Shown in pieces: positions 21,601-28,016 of a stretch of 28,133 nucleotides of DNA (positions are counted from its first letter, which is position 1; each line of letters opens with the position of its first letter). The stretch is from a virus, in the IMG/VR virus record IMGVR_UViG_3300034198_019044, positions 1 to 28,133 of that record; one strand, written 5' to 3'. The notes below the pieces were generated by a model, which was not told where the DNA came from, did not search any database, and saw only the letters and a program-made list of their open reading frames with translations. A program made the translations under genes and the position numbers.

Positions 21601-21969
21601 GAGTATTCGGGCGCAAACGTAGCTGTTCCTGGATTGTACGAAGAATTTGTTACCAATTACATATTCAAGAAATCCAAACCCAGTTTTACTACAACATTTG
21701 TGGTGCCCGAGCAGCTGGATACTGCAAAAAATCAGCTGGGCATATACATTGGTATTGCAGTTCTCCTGCTAGATATCGATTACACAGTTGAAATAGTGAA
21801 TACCCGTGCAGTGATTACTATAACGCCCGAAGCAATAGCAAGAATACCAAACGGTACACGCTTGACTGCTAGATATCGCGAGTACGCACAGTGGCAAGAT
21901 TATAACACAACTATGGCTGATTCAAGCAATCCGATCGCAGTATTTTTGAAGAGTAAACCCTACTATTAA
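9646..21969 (+). CDS. Giant virion structural protein, gp7-position baseplate/tail component (4107 aa)
   Basis: One uninterrupted 12.3-kb frame. The N-terminus (LNFLPEIFQTDTNKKFLAAT, residues 7-26) recalls large structural proteins placed after gp6 in marine T4-like phages. Other stretches that look conserved: a Trp-rich segment at about 1448-1486 (GWWRGIYNYFYDTDRPHTHP, WEMLGF), SPAESAWMRSSDYPYALQQI at about 1563-1582, a segment ending KDKGTKNAINAL near 2080-2090, and EVKPYRTKIRNY near 3555. Modules: a carbohydrate-binding-like WAAGNDYHKGDIVVYKNTYY at 1971-1990; seven FG-GAP-like segments at about 2384-2962 with an inserted domain at about 2730-2820; two Gly-rich beta repeats at about 3627-3705; and a second carbohydrate-binding-like segment near 3729-3758. 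Position after gp6 suggests the gp7 wedge role (T4 gp7: 1032 aa), but orthology is not proven. No signal peptide or obvious membrane segment. A host-contact role for the propeller and binding modules is inference. Confidence 0.65.
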   Translation: MATSRTLNFLPEIFQTDTNKKFLAATLDQLISEPSFTRVNGYIGRKFAPGYKLGDTYVNEVDADRKNYQLEPSIVIKNAAGDVEQYSGYTDLVNKIQYYNGLTDNHDRLFSSESYTYDGLFDFDKFINYSQYYWLPNGLDPVSVTSSIVSSQKTFTLVKDADTDKFVVNNDINNPKLVLVRGGLYKFKVNQPGSKLWIQTEPGTTGTAAAQPEVSTRDILGINNNGQDVGVIEFRVPLIDAQDNFLSMPILSSVDYVSNLNKNQIIGHRFYGVVNTHGGFDGVTVDPNGKTVLFLNDGATQIWRVVLTSNGGDNDIVSLELLRNIPENFKVYVRSGLTYRAREFYNKPNAGLTLVPVLTAQFDKLYYQDSSSANAYGVIELVNNAVDAIEVIDEIIGHANFTSPNGVVFTNGLVVQFDSTVVPDSYANNTYVVEGVGKSISLIEFSKLVSPESNVLVSQVPWDKVPFENGKYDENYIGPITPDYIVSSRASLDLNAWARQNRWFHIDVIEATAAYNQTVTTLDQAQRAQRPIIEFEPSIQLFNNGRIGKRPVDIIDNTLTDVFGNSVTKTVDFINQGLVYTLNFTPEFDDILTVTSGNIKVPEADYTIVGNVLTLINPPRGFDIRVEAKKSYDSVQHSRSLTVSGIDFKPGQRVLFAADRDPLVRTQVYTIQYSLQAESATPSYYDGKGAGQITIEPSTISFGSLSDPYQVADTLYGWRVIGNEDILTVTEIRGLDGSTVGTVGQIDALPDRNYVIYFTTPYVLGSLRNFDIQLIGPGGSNYVFGGNTKFTTDVKVGGALYTMDGEYIGTVAFIISDTKLRLEAKSNLPLLLEEYQYRDPRVQLIVSTDPDDAMAEYDSVVAVGGAFQGVTFWYNGTTWVRAQQKTAVNQTPKFDVYDTADQSFASSTYASSKFAGTKIFSYSLGTGTNDSVLGFPLTYRNFNSLADIVFDNNFDNDTFEYLLNGKIVSKNINTGYLRRNSGRYSFIKRTVWNTRVESDKQYQVVNAVYTGTGNGSYFEIDVLPNPDAYVPNIKVFVNTTLLNPSEYRVLTIGAKHAVHVTKAMVVGDNVNILVYSSSTSTMGFYQVPQNLDFNSKNVPLNKLTLGQLRNHVSVVGQNSVGIAGQVPGNSNLRDIDVKNRGGNILQSAAPTIYASLFLISKQANFFNSVDYARKEYAKFKNKFLETALNLPGLDYNDPSTSVDTILKFINQAKNTSFPWNRSDMVPYGNYTSIEYTVVDPLQRQYKINSIFDITKLQTRAVLVYNGSHQLIYGKDYYFPQDRSAVTINESVHLIVGSRIEIREYNTEGNYIPETPTKLGLYPKFLPSVFTDDTYRNTIQVIQGHDGSLTPIFGDYRDLFLLELETRIYNNIKVDYEKTAFDLRDYIPGRFRTTDYSLSEFNSIKSSAFMKWSGDNRVDFNTNHYFVSGDPFTYNYKSSTDTVFNQALPGWWRGIYNYFYDTDRPHTHPWEMLGFTEQPLWWTGTYGSAPYTSENLSLWDDLSMGIIRHGSRAGTYAKYARPQLSKVIPVNDHGTLIPPLGLIAKQFNSNRTAESFAIGDQSPAESAWMRSSDYPYALQQIVAIMKPAMYFAMLFDTSVYHKNTELDQYQITATGQRLTPADITIHNELVNGVATNAAGYINYINDYLISQGIDGTGTIRSLLTNLNVQLCYKVGGFTDKNYITVLAEQYSPGSINESIIVPDQNYQIYLNKSVPVDRVAYSAVIIEKTETGYSVTGYDKNSPYFVVIPSNTDSENYNITVQNISATIYKNYQFVKLAIPYGYEFTSRQQVVDFLVSYQRYLNSQGFIFDEYNQDMAMTQDWILSAHEFLTWTLQGWTTGSVMILSPCNSKLNLISTFSVVDEITNDYAGSKILDPNFSVIKNDNLFIVREAENFVIKTTTNQTIAFAELDLVQHEHVLIFDNVTVFNDVIYSPELGNRQYRLKLIGDKTADWDGSLYAPGFIYNSTNIDAWAAGNDYHKGDIVVYKNTYYTAIQDLAATESFVLSNWKIINKADIKTGLLPNFSTNAEKFNNIYDVNSSSLDEQLQEFSAGLIGFRKRNYLTDLNLNVSSQIKFYQGFIKDKGTKNAINALKNTSFNNLQNNVTYYEEWGFRVGEYGAQNINQSVEIQLDETWDYTGDLGIAIIGDHDAPIEGMISVRDKDLYARPAKPGPARFINRDMQSPRGNDIQPAGYVNLDDVDSTVFNSSDYNTTFTDLSKFASGHTIWVANSTNRDWDVYRVNETNNTITTISYSPDLRGKITTKNPHDFVVGDTIIIKQFSDAFNGFYEISAIDDRTSFTVSVTSDQNKLLKVNPVTGLGIVFILKSIRFDSPKQIVDATPLHTWKDSDLVWVDSDENGHWAVYEKSSPWKYDSILSIKNKNYSAREQYGAAIKISPDGTKIVVGSPGEFSGTGGIHVFKNDTAKQEISVLSLSNANIIASGYSVDITNQHVIAGAPDSNSRSGKVIVYSIVDDAYVRPIQIIDNPSILAAAKFGQSISASSNGQYLYIGSPGNDRVHLYQRKDYEFATSEFRVSDGIQPSRAPYTRSYQLPYTVTDNKSIAVYYKNQLLTLIHDYNISGNFVVINPLVFDTADFDMFADETNEFIVITRRSYYDLKYTVLSTERGVQFGYSIKTDTTGKILAVGAPDSNINGNLYAGAAYVYKNYGDTRYQSLGLIEKLIADVPTYRGKFGTSVEVSASDVSIYIGAPGYSHSGYSGGAVFRFVNNGLAHGTIKSLPVAGNIASCGLSINGNLISFTGGTVSSLASRINQYNLTGITATVDSGSLIIKSAITTEFNKLEIIPESGNVLAQLGMSIYQLTQKITKPTNSTWEKFGGSVKVSGDDTTVMIGSINGSVNLYASLDNATTTFDGKITRFLDYLSNTGVVYAYDLLPSARQDQDLNGMFGMTQEFGVAELRAGDIFGSGVDFNNNTVLIGAQLRDQGNTISENSGQVYYYSNAHGSKGWTKTKQQLPSVEVTGINRVFLYTAKTKSILTTLDYIDPIKGKILGIAEQDLDFKSSWDPASYNSGTSGDRTTSDEYHWNSAQLGMTWWNLDTVRYIDYEQQDINYRFKNWGKAFAGSDIAVYEWVSSTVLPSNYSATETGTPLYTDDSSYVTTYGVDTNGVITVTYYYWVRGRTSVPTNSNRILSASGIEQAIANPKLTNIPYAEILSDSSVGLVNCQDFISGKNTILQIDYDSKLNNSIMHNEYALVQQGNADGVFPERIINKLVDSLSGVDRLGLTVPDPDIRQSQKLGIGLRPRQTMVLDKNLAIKNMTQYVNAVFAKTTAATKIQSNHSYLMASWFDRDPEPAATEYDYRAANVTELGYVDRYDSAGNILAGLRVLVAQDHDYYNFWTVRELTASGEFRVVKNQQYDTTRLWDFDTWYSSEYTSATKINYIVNQYSDIEKLGVQAGDVVKVLNHAPRGFEIYKFSSATDSTLIALENGTLVLKDLIWDTSANGVGFDNAAFDASAYDGDYSHEIRNILTGLQKDIFIEDLAVNYNELLFVAIQYILSEQKNVDWAFKTSFIDVLHKIRELQQYPIYIKDNTTYYRQYLEEVKPYRTKIRNYRIAYTGTDTANTHASDFDLPGYYDSDLKRFRSPSTEYYSKDNNLYLLPEYQDWKNNYLNGVGSITVINRGQGYTEAPTVTVVDSAGTGTGVVAYATINPLLGTVVSITVVNPGKNFRGEPRVVINGIGTGATAAAKLANNKIRSIKTLLKFDRVAYNTDIFEWLPGVSYTAGQRVSYQSHGYIATKTVPAGQFFNFSLFKLIPDAEYTAAIDRIAAMYNPNKYQIPREFDPVTGKIDLSRLVPTADNRVDNDTELYNDTSVESPFNYDDRTGTNLTDINLVGGKFYEEKIARAPEELVAGTTLDTITMTVTTDISANVGSPTKIAYRMFKSIDNAVEYYAVSGENTSILTADLLSTDTTANVADVTAVAGGSTFSSVFINGEKITYRGVDIENNQLLHLSRGVGGTPIPEMHVVNTRVEYSGANVAVPGLYEEFVTNYIFKKSKPSFTTTFVVPEQLDTAKNQLGIYIGIAVLLLDIDYTVEIVNTRAVITITPEAIARIPNGTRLTARYREYAQWQDYNTTMADSSNPIAVFLKSKPYY
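15550..15675 (+). other. Carbohydrate-binding-like module inside the giant protein
   Basis: Residues 1971-2010 of the 4107-aa protein read W-AG-DYHKGD-VVYKNTYYTA, then an acidic/aliphatic linker and NWK. This fits the short CBM5/12-type pattern (W--g--Y--Gd-V-y-g--Y-a ... W). A weaker copy is at 20830-20920 (GVSYTAGQRVSYQSHGYIAT). Sugar binding is inferred from the pattern alone. Confidence 0.45.
16795..18533 (+). repeat. Seven FG-GAP-like segments (predicted beta-propeller) inside the giant protein
   Basis: Seven segments share the pattern FG-S(V/I)-----D-----(I/V)GAP--------G-V-(V/L)Y. They begin near 16801 (QYGAAIKISPDGTKIVVGSP), 16963 (GYSVDITNQHVIAGAP), 17119 (FGQSISASSNGQYLYIGSP), 17521 (FGYSIKTDTTGKILAVGAP), 17710 (FGTSVEVSASDVSIYIGAP), 18136 (FGGSVKVSGDDTTVMIGS) and 18403 (FGSGVDFNNNTVLIGAQ). 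Seven is the number of blades in an integrin-alpha-type propeller. The calcium loop DxDxDG of classical FG-GAP repeats is not evident. Blades 3-4 are separated by about 100 residues and blades 5-6 by another domain. The fold is inferred. Confidence 0.7.
17833..18105 (+). other. Flagellin-IN-like domain inserted in the propeller
   Basis: Between blades 5 and 6 (residues about 2730-2820) lies CGLSINGNLISFTGGTVSSL, ASRINQYNLTGITATVDSGS, LIIKSA and so on. The order 'short strand - SLASRIN - GITATVDSG-LIIKS' resembles the IN domain found in flagellin, hook-associated proteins and some phage tail proteins. It interrupts the repeat pattern and is best read as an insertion. This is a pattern-level call without a profile score. 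Confidence 0.4.
20527..20760 (+). repeat. Two Gly-rich beta repeats inside the giant protein
   Basis: Two tandem units of about 38 residues (about 3627-3705) follow the pattern SITV-N-G--(Y/F)---P-V-V----GTG--A-A. The first contains SITVINRGQGYTEAPTVTVV and the second SITVVNPGKNFRGEPRVVIN. The 'GxGYtxaPtVtv' motif is common in structural proteins of T4-like aquatic phages. They probably form a small beta domain; their function is not known to me. Confidence 0.6.
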
Positions 21970-21971
21970 TC

Positions 21972-23679
<1,708 letters not shown>

Positions 23680-23693
23680 ATAACATTAATTGC

Positions 23694-23709
23694 GGAGTAT
23701 TTTAGAATG
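23694..23709 (+). promoter_or_regulatory. Ribosome binding site for the second fibre gene
   Basis: GGAG at 23694-23697 lies nine bases before the ATG at 23707, in a 27-nt gap. It supports that start. The gap also opens with GGTAAATAAC, only a loose match to the TAAATA boxes seen elsewhere. Confidence 0.55.
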
Positions 23710-24945
23710 GCATATAACATTAAATTATCAAACGGTGACGCGCTGGTAACCATAGCAGATGGTACCGCCGATGTTAACTATACTAGTTTGGCACTGGTTG
23801 GTAAAAATTTTGCTGGCTACGGTCAGCTCATGAATGAGAATTTAGTATCACTGTTGGAAAATTTTTCTAATTCGGCACCACCAGTAAACCCACTGGTGGG
23901 TCAACTTTGGTTTGACGCTGAAAATCGTCAGATGAAAGTGTACACATCTAGTGGAAGTTGGAAAACTATTAGTGCTGCCACAGCATCAAGAGCTGCACCA
24001 CCAAACCCAGCCATTGGAGATCAGTGGTTTGACACATTCCACGAACAGATGTTTATTTGGGCTGGAGCACCGAGCAATTGGAAATTAATTGGGCCACAGT
24101 TTACCCTACAACAGGGTATTACTGGGGCAGTACCAGATACCATTACAGATACTACCGGCATTTCACATGTGGTTATTAAGTTTTACGTAAATGATGTTGT
24201 AACTGGTATCTGGAGTAAAGATGCTGCATACACACCCGATACACAGACAGCGGTAGCTGGATTCACCGGCGATATATTACCAGGGCTTACGCTAGCTGAT
24301 CTCAATCCGGTTGCGCAAATGGTTAACGGAACTGCACATGATGCACTAGGACTAAGAAACATTAACGGGGTATATCACCCAGAATCTAGTTATGTACGAA
24401 ATGATACTGTAGCATTACAAACTATTGTGGGCCCACTTGAGCTTGGTAGCGATTTAACCACGCTTGGTGACAGTTTGTATAACATCGGATCAAGCACACA
24501 CAAATTTAACAGCATATATGCAACCACCTTCCATGGTACTGCTACTAGTGCATTATATGCTGACGTTGCGGAACGTTTTGCAGCCGACGAATACTACTCG
24601 CCTGGTACTGTTGTTGCCTTGGGTGGTGTTAACGAAATTACCAGAGTAGCAGATGAATTAAGTGATGATGTATTTGGTGTTATAAGTACAGCACCTGCAT
24701 ATTTGATGAATGCCGGTGCAGGATCAAACGAAACTCATCCTCCGGTGGCTGTAAGTGGTCGAGTACCGGTACAGGTTATTGGGCGTGTTAAAAAAGGTGA
24801 CCGCTTGGTCAGCGCCGGAAATGGCTTGGCTAGAACAGGTAGTAAATCGGAAATTACTCCATGGAACGTAATTGGCAGGGCATTGACTAGTAAATCGGAC
24901 TCTGGCGTTGGTACAGTCGAAGCAATTGTTAAATTAAGTTCATAA
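23707..24945 (+). CDS. Tail fibre-like structural protein with C-terminal beta domain (412 aa)
   Basis: The N-terminal about 85 residues match those of the preceding fibre (FAGYGQLMNENLVSLLENFS, then PPVNPLVGQLWFDAENRQMK). A second, shorter copy of the 'P--G--WFDT----m-vw' motif follows at about 98-130 (PPNPAIGDQWFDTFHEQMFI). The middle holds YNIGSSTHKFNSIYATTFHG, the same 'LGS-t-rw-sVYa' motif as the neighbour. The C-terminal 130 residues (ALYADVAERFAADEYYSPGT, VVALGG ... GVIST-PAYLMN ... VAVSGRVPVQVIGRVKKGDR) resemble a beta-rich domain common at fibre ends and next to self-cleaving chaperone domains (peptidase G2-like). I see no clear catalytic residue for cleavage. Expected role: virion appendage or fibre joint. 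Fibre identity is inferred from these motifs and the cluster. Confidence 0.65.
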   Translation: MAYNIKLSNGDALVTIADGTADVNYTSLALVGKNFAGYGQLMNENLVSLLENFSNSAPPVNPLVGQLWFDAENRQMKVYTSSGSWKTISAATASRAAPPNPAIGDQWFDTFHEQMFIWAGAPSNWKLIGPQFTLQQGITGAVPDTITDTTGISHVVIKFYVNDVVTGIWSKDAAYTPDTQTAVAGFTGDILPGLTLADLNPVAQMVNGTAHDALGLRNINGVYHPESSYVRNDTVALQTIVGPLELGSDLTTLGDSLYNIGSSTHKFNSIYATTFHGTATSALYADVAERFAADEYYSPGTVVALGGVNEITRVADELSDDVFGVISTAPAYLMNAGAGSNETHPPVAVSGRVPVQVIGRVKKGDRLVSAGNGLARTGSKSEITPWNVIGRALTSKSDSGVGTVEAIVKLSS

Positions 24946-24957
24946 GGATCAAACATG
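24944..24957 (+). promoter_or_regulatory. Ribosome binding site for the 342-aa protein gene
   Basis: AAGGA at 24944-24948 overlaps the stop of the previous gene and lies six bases before the ATG at 24955. It is a good Shine-Dalgarno match and confirms the start. Confidence 0.65.
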
Positions 24958-25983
24958 ACGTATGCAACTGGTGGACGAATACAAGCCGCTGATTATAATA
25001 CAATAAGCACTTCTCTTGGAGAAATTTGGGGAGTAGGTAACGGTCGGTTTGGCTACGGACAATCCACTACTTATATAGCACCAGTTGCAGTTGGCAATCT
25101 AGTGCGTAATGCTGAATGGAATAACTTAGATGCTGTGTTGGAGTTGACAACTCAACATCAAGCTATTACAACCTATAATCCCGGCACTTACGATACTGGG
25201 TTTACATCAGTTGTTGGTGGTACTAGCATCAAGCCATTAAATCACTATGTACCCTATGTGAGAACATCACATATAAATTGTGGAAATGTATACTCGGTGA
25301 CTGATAGTGTAGCAGATACTACTACCTATACTGGATATTGGGGGCATGATCATTCAAGAACCTTGAGCATGACACAGACTGTCTCTTTTGCAAGTGCCGA
25401 CTCTGCTAGATATTTTTTCAATTCTGGCGGTCGGATAAAGCTGAGCTTTTCGCATGTGGGCGGAATGACCAGTCGCGACAGTCTTTGGAGGAGACTGTGT
25501 ACCGATGCCGGTACTATAGAAATTGGATATCAGAACACAAAAAGATTAGGTGGCAATGCACTGGCCACTGATTTTACTATTTTGAACAACAACAATGGTG
25601 GATATTGGGCCAACACAAATGGACATCCACTAGAGCACTATAGGCAATTCCCCTTGGCATCTAGCAATCCATATGGCTATGGCTATGGCTATGGGTATGG
25701 ATATAGTCCTTATTATTATAACAGCTACTATGGTGGCCAAGACACTCTAGACTATATACAAGTATTGGTATCAACTGCTGGTACCACCGGCTCCCATGGT
25801 GGATTAGGTTCAGATCTGATCATTACTACAAATTTCGTTAACGGAACTGTAATAACCCCAACAGGTAATGACTTTGTAACCGGAACTACTACTACATCAT
25901 TAATTAAATCTTCGCCTGGTGCGTCGTATATTACCCCTATCTGGGGATCTATTGATTTTCGTGGAGCCACTGCACTTGTTTGA
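24955..25983 (+). CDS. Phage structural protein, probable appendage component (342 aa)
   Basis: The N-terminus (ATGGRIQAADYNTISTSLGE, IWGVGNGRFGYGQ) and the stretch near residues 140-155 (SADSARYFFNSGGRIKLSFS) resemble a family of structural proteins in T4-like aquatic phages. In that family an 'aryFFNaGG-irfs' motif recurs. A Tyr-Gly tract (PYGYGYGYGYGYSPYYYNSY) lies near residue 240-260. It is probably a flexible loop or tip, as Gly/Tyr-rich loops are often used in phage receptor contacts. The rest is Thr/Ser/Asn-rich and beta-like, with no enzyme motif. It is the last gene of the fibre cluster; the stop is TGA. Its exact place in the virion is not known to me. Confidence 0.6.
   Translation: MTYATGGRIQAADYNTISTSLGEIWGVGNGRFGYGQSTTYIAPVAVGNLVRNAEWNNLDAVLELTTQHQAITTYNPGTYDTGFTSVVGGTSIKPLNHYVPYVRTSHINCGNVYSVTDSVADTTTYTGYWGHDHSRTLSMTQTVSFASADSARYFFNSGGRIKLSFSHVGGMTSRDSLWRRLCTDAGTIEIGYQNTKRLGGNALATDFTILNNNNGGYWANTNGHPLEHYRQFPLASSNPYGYGYGYGYGYSPYYYNSYYGGQDTLDYIQVLVSTAGTTGSHGGLGSDLIITTNFVNGTVITPTGNDFVTGTTTTSLIKSSPGASYITPIWGSIDFRGATALV
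25672..25712 (+). repeat. Tyr-Gly codon repeat
   Basis: A near-perfect 6-bp repeat (GGCTAT with GGGTAT and GGATAT variants) encodes a run of alternating Gly and Tyr, followed by a Tyr-rich stretch. Such tracts can expand or contract by slippage, changing an exposed loop. Confidence 0.8.
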
Positions 25984-25991
25984 TTAAATAC
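25984..25991 (+). promoter_or_regulatory. TTAAATAC late-promoter-like box
   Basis: TTAAATAC lies at the start of the 35-nt gap after the fibre cluster. At T4 late spacing, transcription would begin near 25997, giving a leader of about 22 nt that contains AGGA at 26005-26008 and the ATG at 26019. The geometry is good, but the box differs from TATAAATA at two positions. Confidence 0.35.
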
Positions 25992-26018
25992 TAAACTAAC
26001 GTTTAGGATTAAACAAAC

Positions 26019-26339
26019 ATGGAACCCGATGAACTCAAAAATCTTGCAGATGCGCAATTTGCAAGAACTACATTTCTAAATAACCTTAAAGAAACCTACG
26101 ACTCCAAATTAACCGTAGCACATCGCGGCGGCACGTTTGTTGCCAAGCCAGAATTAATAGCATTTTTAAACAGCTGGGGCGAGGAAGAAATTCACGTTGA
26201 AGATGTCTACAACAACCCTATACTGGCAAATCGCAAAGAACTGCTGGAACAAGTCAAACTGGCTTATAGACAAGCATCGGTACATTGGGCGTCCGAAGTG
26301 CAAAGAGTAAACATGATTCAACGACCTACTGATGTCTAA
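26019..26339 (+). CDS. Small conserved-looking phage protein, unknown function (106 aa)
   Basis: I cannot name a function. The product is charged and probably mostly helical. Its centre (VAHRGGTFVAKPELIAFLNS) followed by VEDVYNNPILANRKELLEQV recalls small proteins of T4-like aquatic phages that carry an 'hnGG-Fk-tpELiaFl' motif. The tail (LAYRQASVHWASEVQRVN) looks like an amphipathic helix. AGGA at 26005-26008 lies ten bases before the ATG. Its end overlaps the start of the next gene by eight bases, so it is probably co-translated with the glycosyltransferase-like pair. No membrane segment or enzyme motif is visible. Confidence 0.6.
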   Translation: MEPDELKNLADAQFARTTFLNNLKETYDSKLTVAHRGGTFVAKPELIAFLNSWGEEEIHVEDVYNNPILANRKELLEQVKLAYRQASVHWASEVQRVNMIQRPTDV

Positions 26340-27168
26340 AGGTGCGCTGATTTTTGCCTATAACAGCAGCCTTGATTACGTATCAATGGCCACTGTAGCG
26401 GCCAGATTGGTAAAAAAATATTTAGACATCCCAGTTACTCTAGTTACAAATTCAACTACAGTGGTTGATGGTGTGTTTGAAAATATCATTTTACACGAGC
26501 TTGGCGAAAGCCGTTTTGAGCGTGTGTTTAATTTTGGTACCAGCAAAGAGCGTGTGATATGGCATAACCAAAATAGGTCCAGTGCCTATGAGTTGAGTCC
26601 TTACGACCAAACATTATTAATTGATGCAGATTTTTTAGTATTCAATAGTCATTTACGGTATTTGTTTGATACCAACTTAGAGATAGCCTGCTACAATCGA
26701 GTCACTGACATAACTGGCAGCAGACTATTGCAAGCGCATGCTAGAGTAGGCACGCCCGGAATACCCATGCAGTGGGCCACAGTAGTTTACTTTACAAAAA
26801 ATAAATTAGCCGAATCGGTATTTGAATTCATGCGTACCGTACGCAACAATTACATGTACTACTCGACTGCTTATAATTTTGATGCACATTTATTTAGAAA
26901 TGACTATGCGTTAAGTATTGCATTGCAGGCACTGACTGGGTATAATACTAAAAAATTTACGGCTATTCCGGGTACACTGATGACAGCTAATCCAGAAATA
27001 CAATTAACTGAAGTTCGTCGGTCTGGGGAGTTGATATTTCATTGGCAAGTTAGAGATAAATCTAAGACCTTAATGAACAGGCTGCACGGCACCGACATTC
27101 ACATCATGAACAAGCGTACTATTACGGATCCAGTGATACTGCAACAACTAATCGAGTACTCGCTATGA
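26332..27168 (+). CDS. GT-A glycosyltransferase-like protein, copy 1 (278 aa)
   Basis: The N-terminus (GALIFAYNSSLDYVSMATVA, then a helix and DIPVTLVTN) fits the first Rossmann-like half of a GT-A fold. A D-A-D motif at residues 98-100 within SPYDQTLLIDADFLVFN is the expected metal and nucleotide-sugar site, preceded by hydrophobic strand residues. Length (278 aa) is usual for small GT-A (for example GT8-like) enzymes. It probably transfers a sugar to an unknown acceptor such as a virion protein, host surface glycan or modified DNA; none of these can be chosen from sequence. The next gene is a paralogue with the same layout, starting in a 4-base overlap (ATGA). No signal peptide. The activity is inferred; an inactive binding protein is possible. 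Confidence 0.6.
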   Translation: MSKGALIFAYNSSLDYVSMATVAARLVKKYLDIPVTLVTNSTTVVDGVFENIILHELGESRFERVFNFGTSKERVIWHNQNRSSAYELSPYDQTLLIDADFLVFNSHLRYLFDTNLEIACYNRVTDITGSRLLQAHARVGTPGIPMQWATVVYFTKNKLAESVFEFMRTVRNNYMYYSTAYNFDAHLFRNDYALSIALQALTGYNTKKFTAIPGTLMTANPEIQLTEVRRSGELIFHWQVRDKSKTLMNRLHGTDIHIMNKRTITDPVILQQLIEYSL

Positions 27169-28016
27169 CACGCGGATATCTAACATTTGCACAAAACAGT
27201 GGATCCGTTGATTATCTAAACATGGCCTACGCACAAGCATTGAGTATAAAAGCCACTCAAGAGATCAACAGCTATGCCGTGGTGGTAGATGCCACTACTG
27301 CACAACTAGTAACGGAGCAACATCGCCGAGTGTTTGATCATATAATACCTTTACCGGGCGTGGATTTATCAGCAAATGATCGATGGAAACTCAAAAACGA
27401 GTGGAAAGCGTTACAAGCAAGCCCATACGATGAGACTGTTAAAATAGAAGCCGATATGCTGTTAACTGCTAGTGTAGACCACTGGTGGGATATAATGTCG
27501 CAACAAGATGCTTGTTTCACTACAAATGTAGTTGATTACACCGGACAAATAGCCTCTAATAGAGCCTATAGGCAGGTGTTTGATGTCAACAACCTACTTA
27601 ACGTCTACAGTGGTTTTTATTATTTTAAAAAAACACCACTGACTCAAGAGCTGTTTGAGTATGCTAGATTGGTATATGCTAATTGGACCATGTTCAGAGA
27701 CGATGTGCTAACAGCCTGCACTGAGCGTGAACCCAGTACCGATCTCGTGTTTGCCATTGCTGCCAAACTCTGCGGTGATGATAATTTTTACAATCCAACA
27801 TCAACTGTACCCAGATTCGTACACATGAAGGGTGCTATAAACGGGTGGAGCATTAATCAAGATTGGCAGGAAATGGTTTATCATCAATTTGATGGTGCAG
27901 CCCTAACTGTGGGATTTAGTCGACAGCAAGTGCCGTTTCACTACCATCAAAAAAACTTTATAACTAAAAACATAGTTGAAAATTATGAAAAGCTACTCAA
28001 GACCCGATCACTTTAA
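27165..28016 (+). CDS. GT-A glycosyltransferase-like protein, copy 2 (283 aa)
   Basis: Paralogue of the preceding gene. Shared elements are the N-terminal strand (YLTFAQNSGSVDYLNMAYAQ against ALIFAYNSSLDYVSMATVAA) and the SPYDETVKIEADMLL block against SPYDQTLLIDADFLV. The motif here is E-A-D (95-97) instead of D-A-D, with Asp97 kept. Downstream, NVYSGFYYFKKTPLTQELFE is the counterpart of the WATVVYFTKNKLAESVFEF block in copy 1. Thus the fold is probably the same, but the first acidic residue differs, which may change metal use or donor. The start codon overlaps the TGA of copy 1 (ATGA), a classic coupling arrangement. Its 3' end overlaps the next frame by 32 bases. Function beyond a GT-A-like fold is not visible. 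Confidence 0.55.
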   Translation: MTRGYLTFAQNSGSVDYLNMAYAQALSIKATQEINSYAVVVDATTAQLVTEQHRRVFDHIIPLPGVDLSANDRWKLKNEWKALQASPYDETVKIEADMLLTASVDHWWDIMSQQDACFTTNVVDYTGQIASNRAYRQVFDVNNLLNVYSGFYYFKKTPLTQELFEYARLVYANWTMFRDDVLTACTEREPSTDLVFAIAAKLCGDDNFYNPTSTVPRFVHMKGAINGWSINQDWQEMVYHQFDGAALTVGFSRQQVPFHYHQKNFITKNIVENYEKLLKTRSL

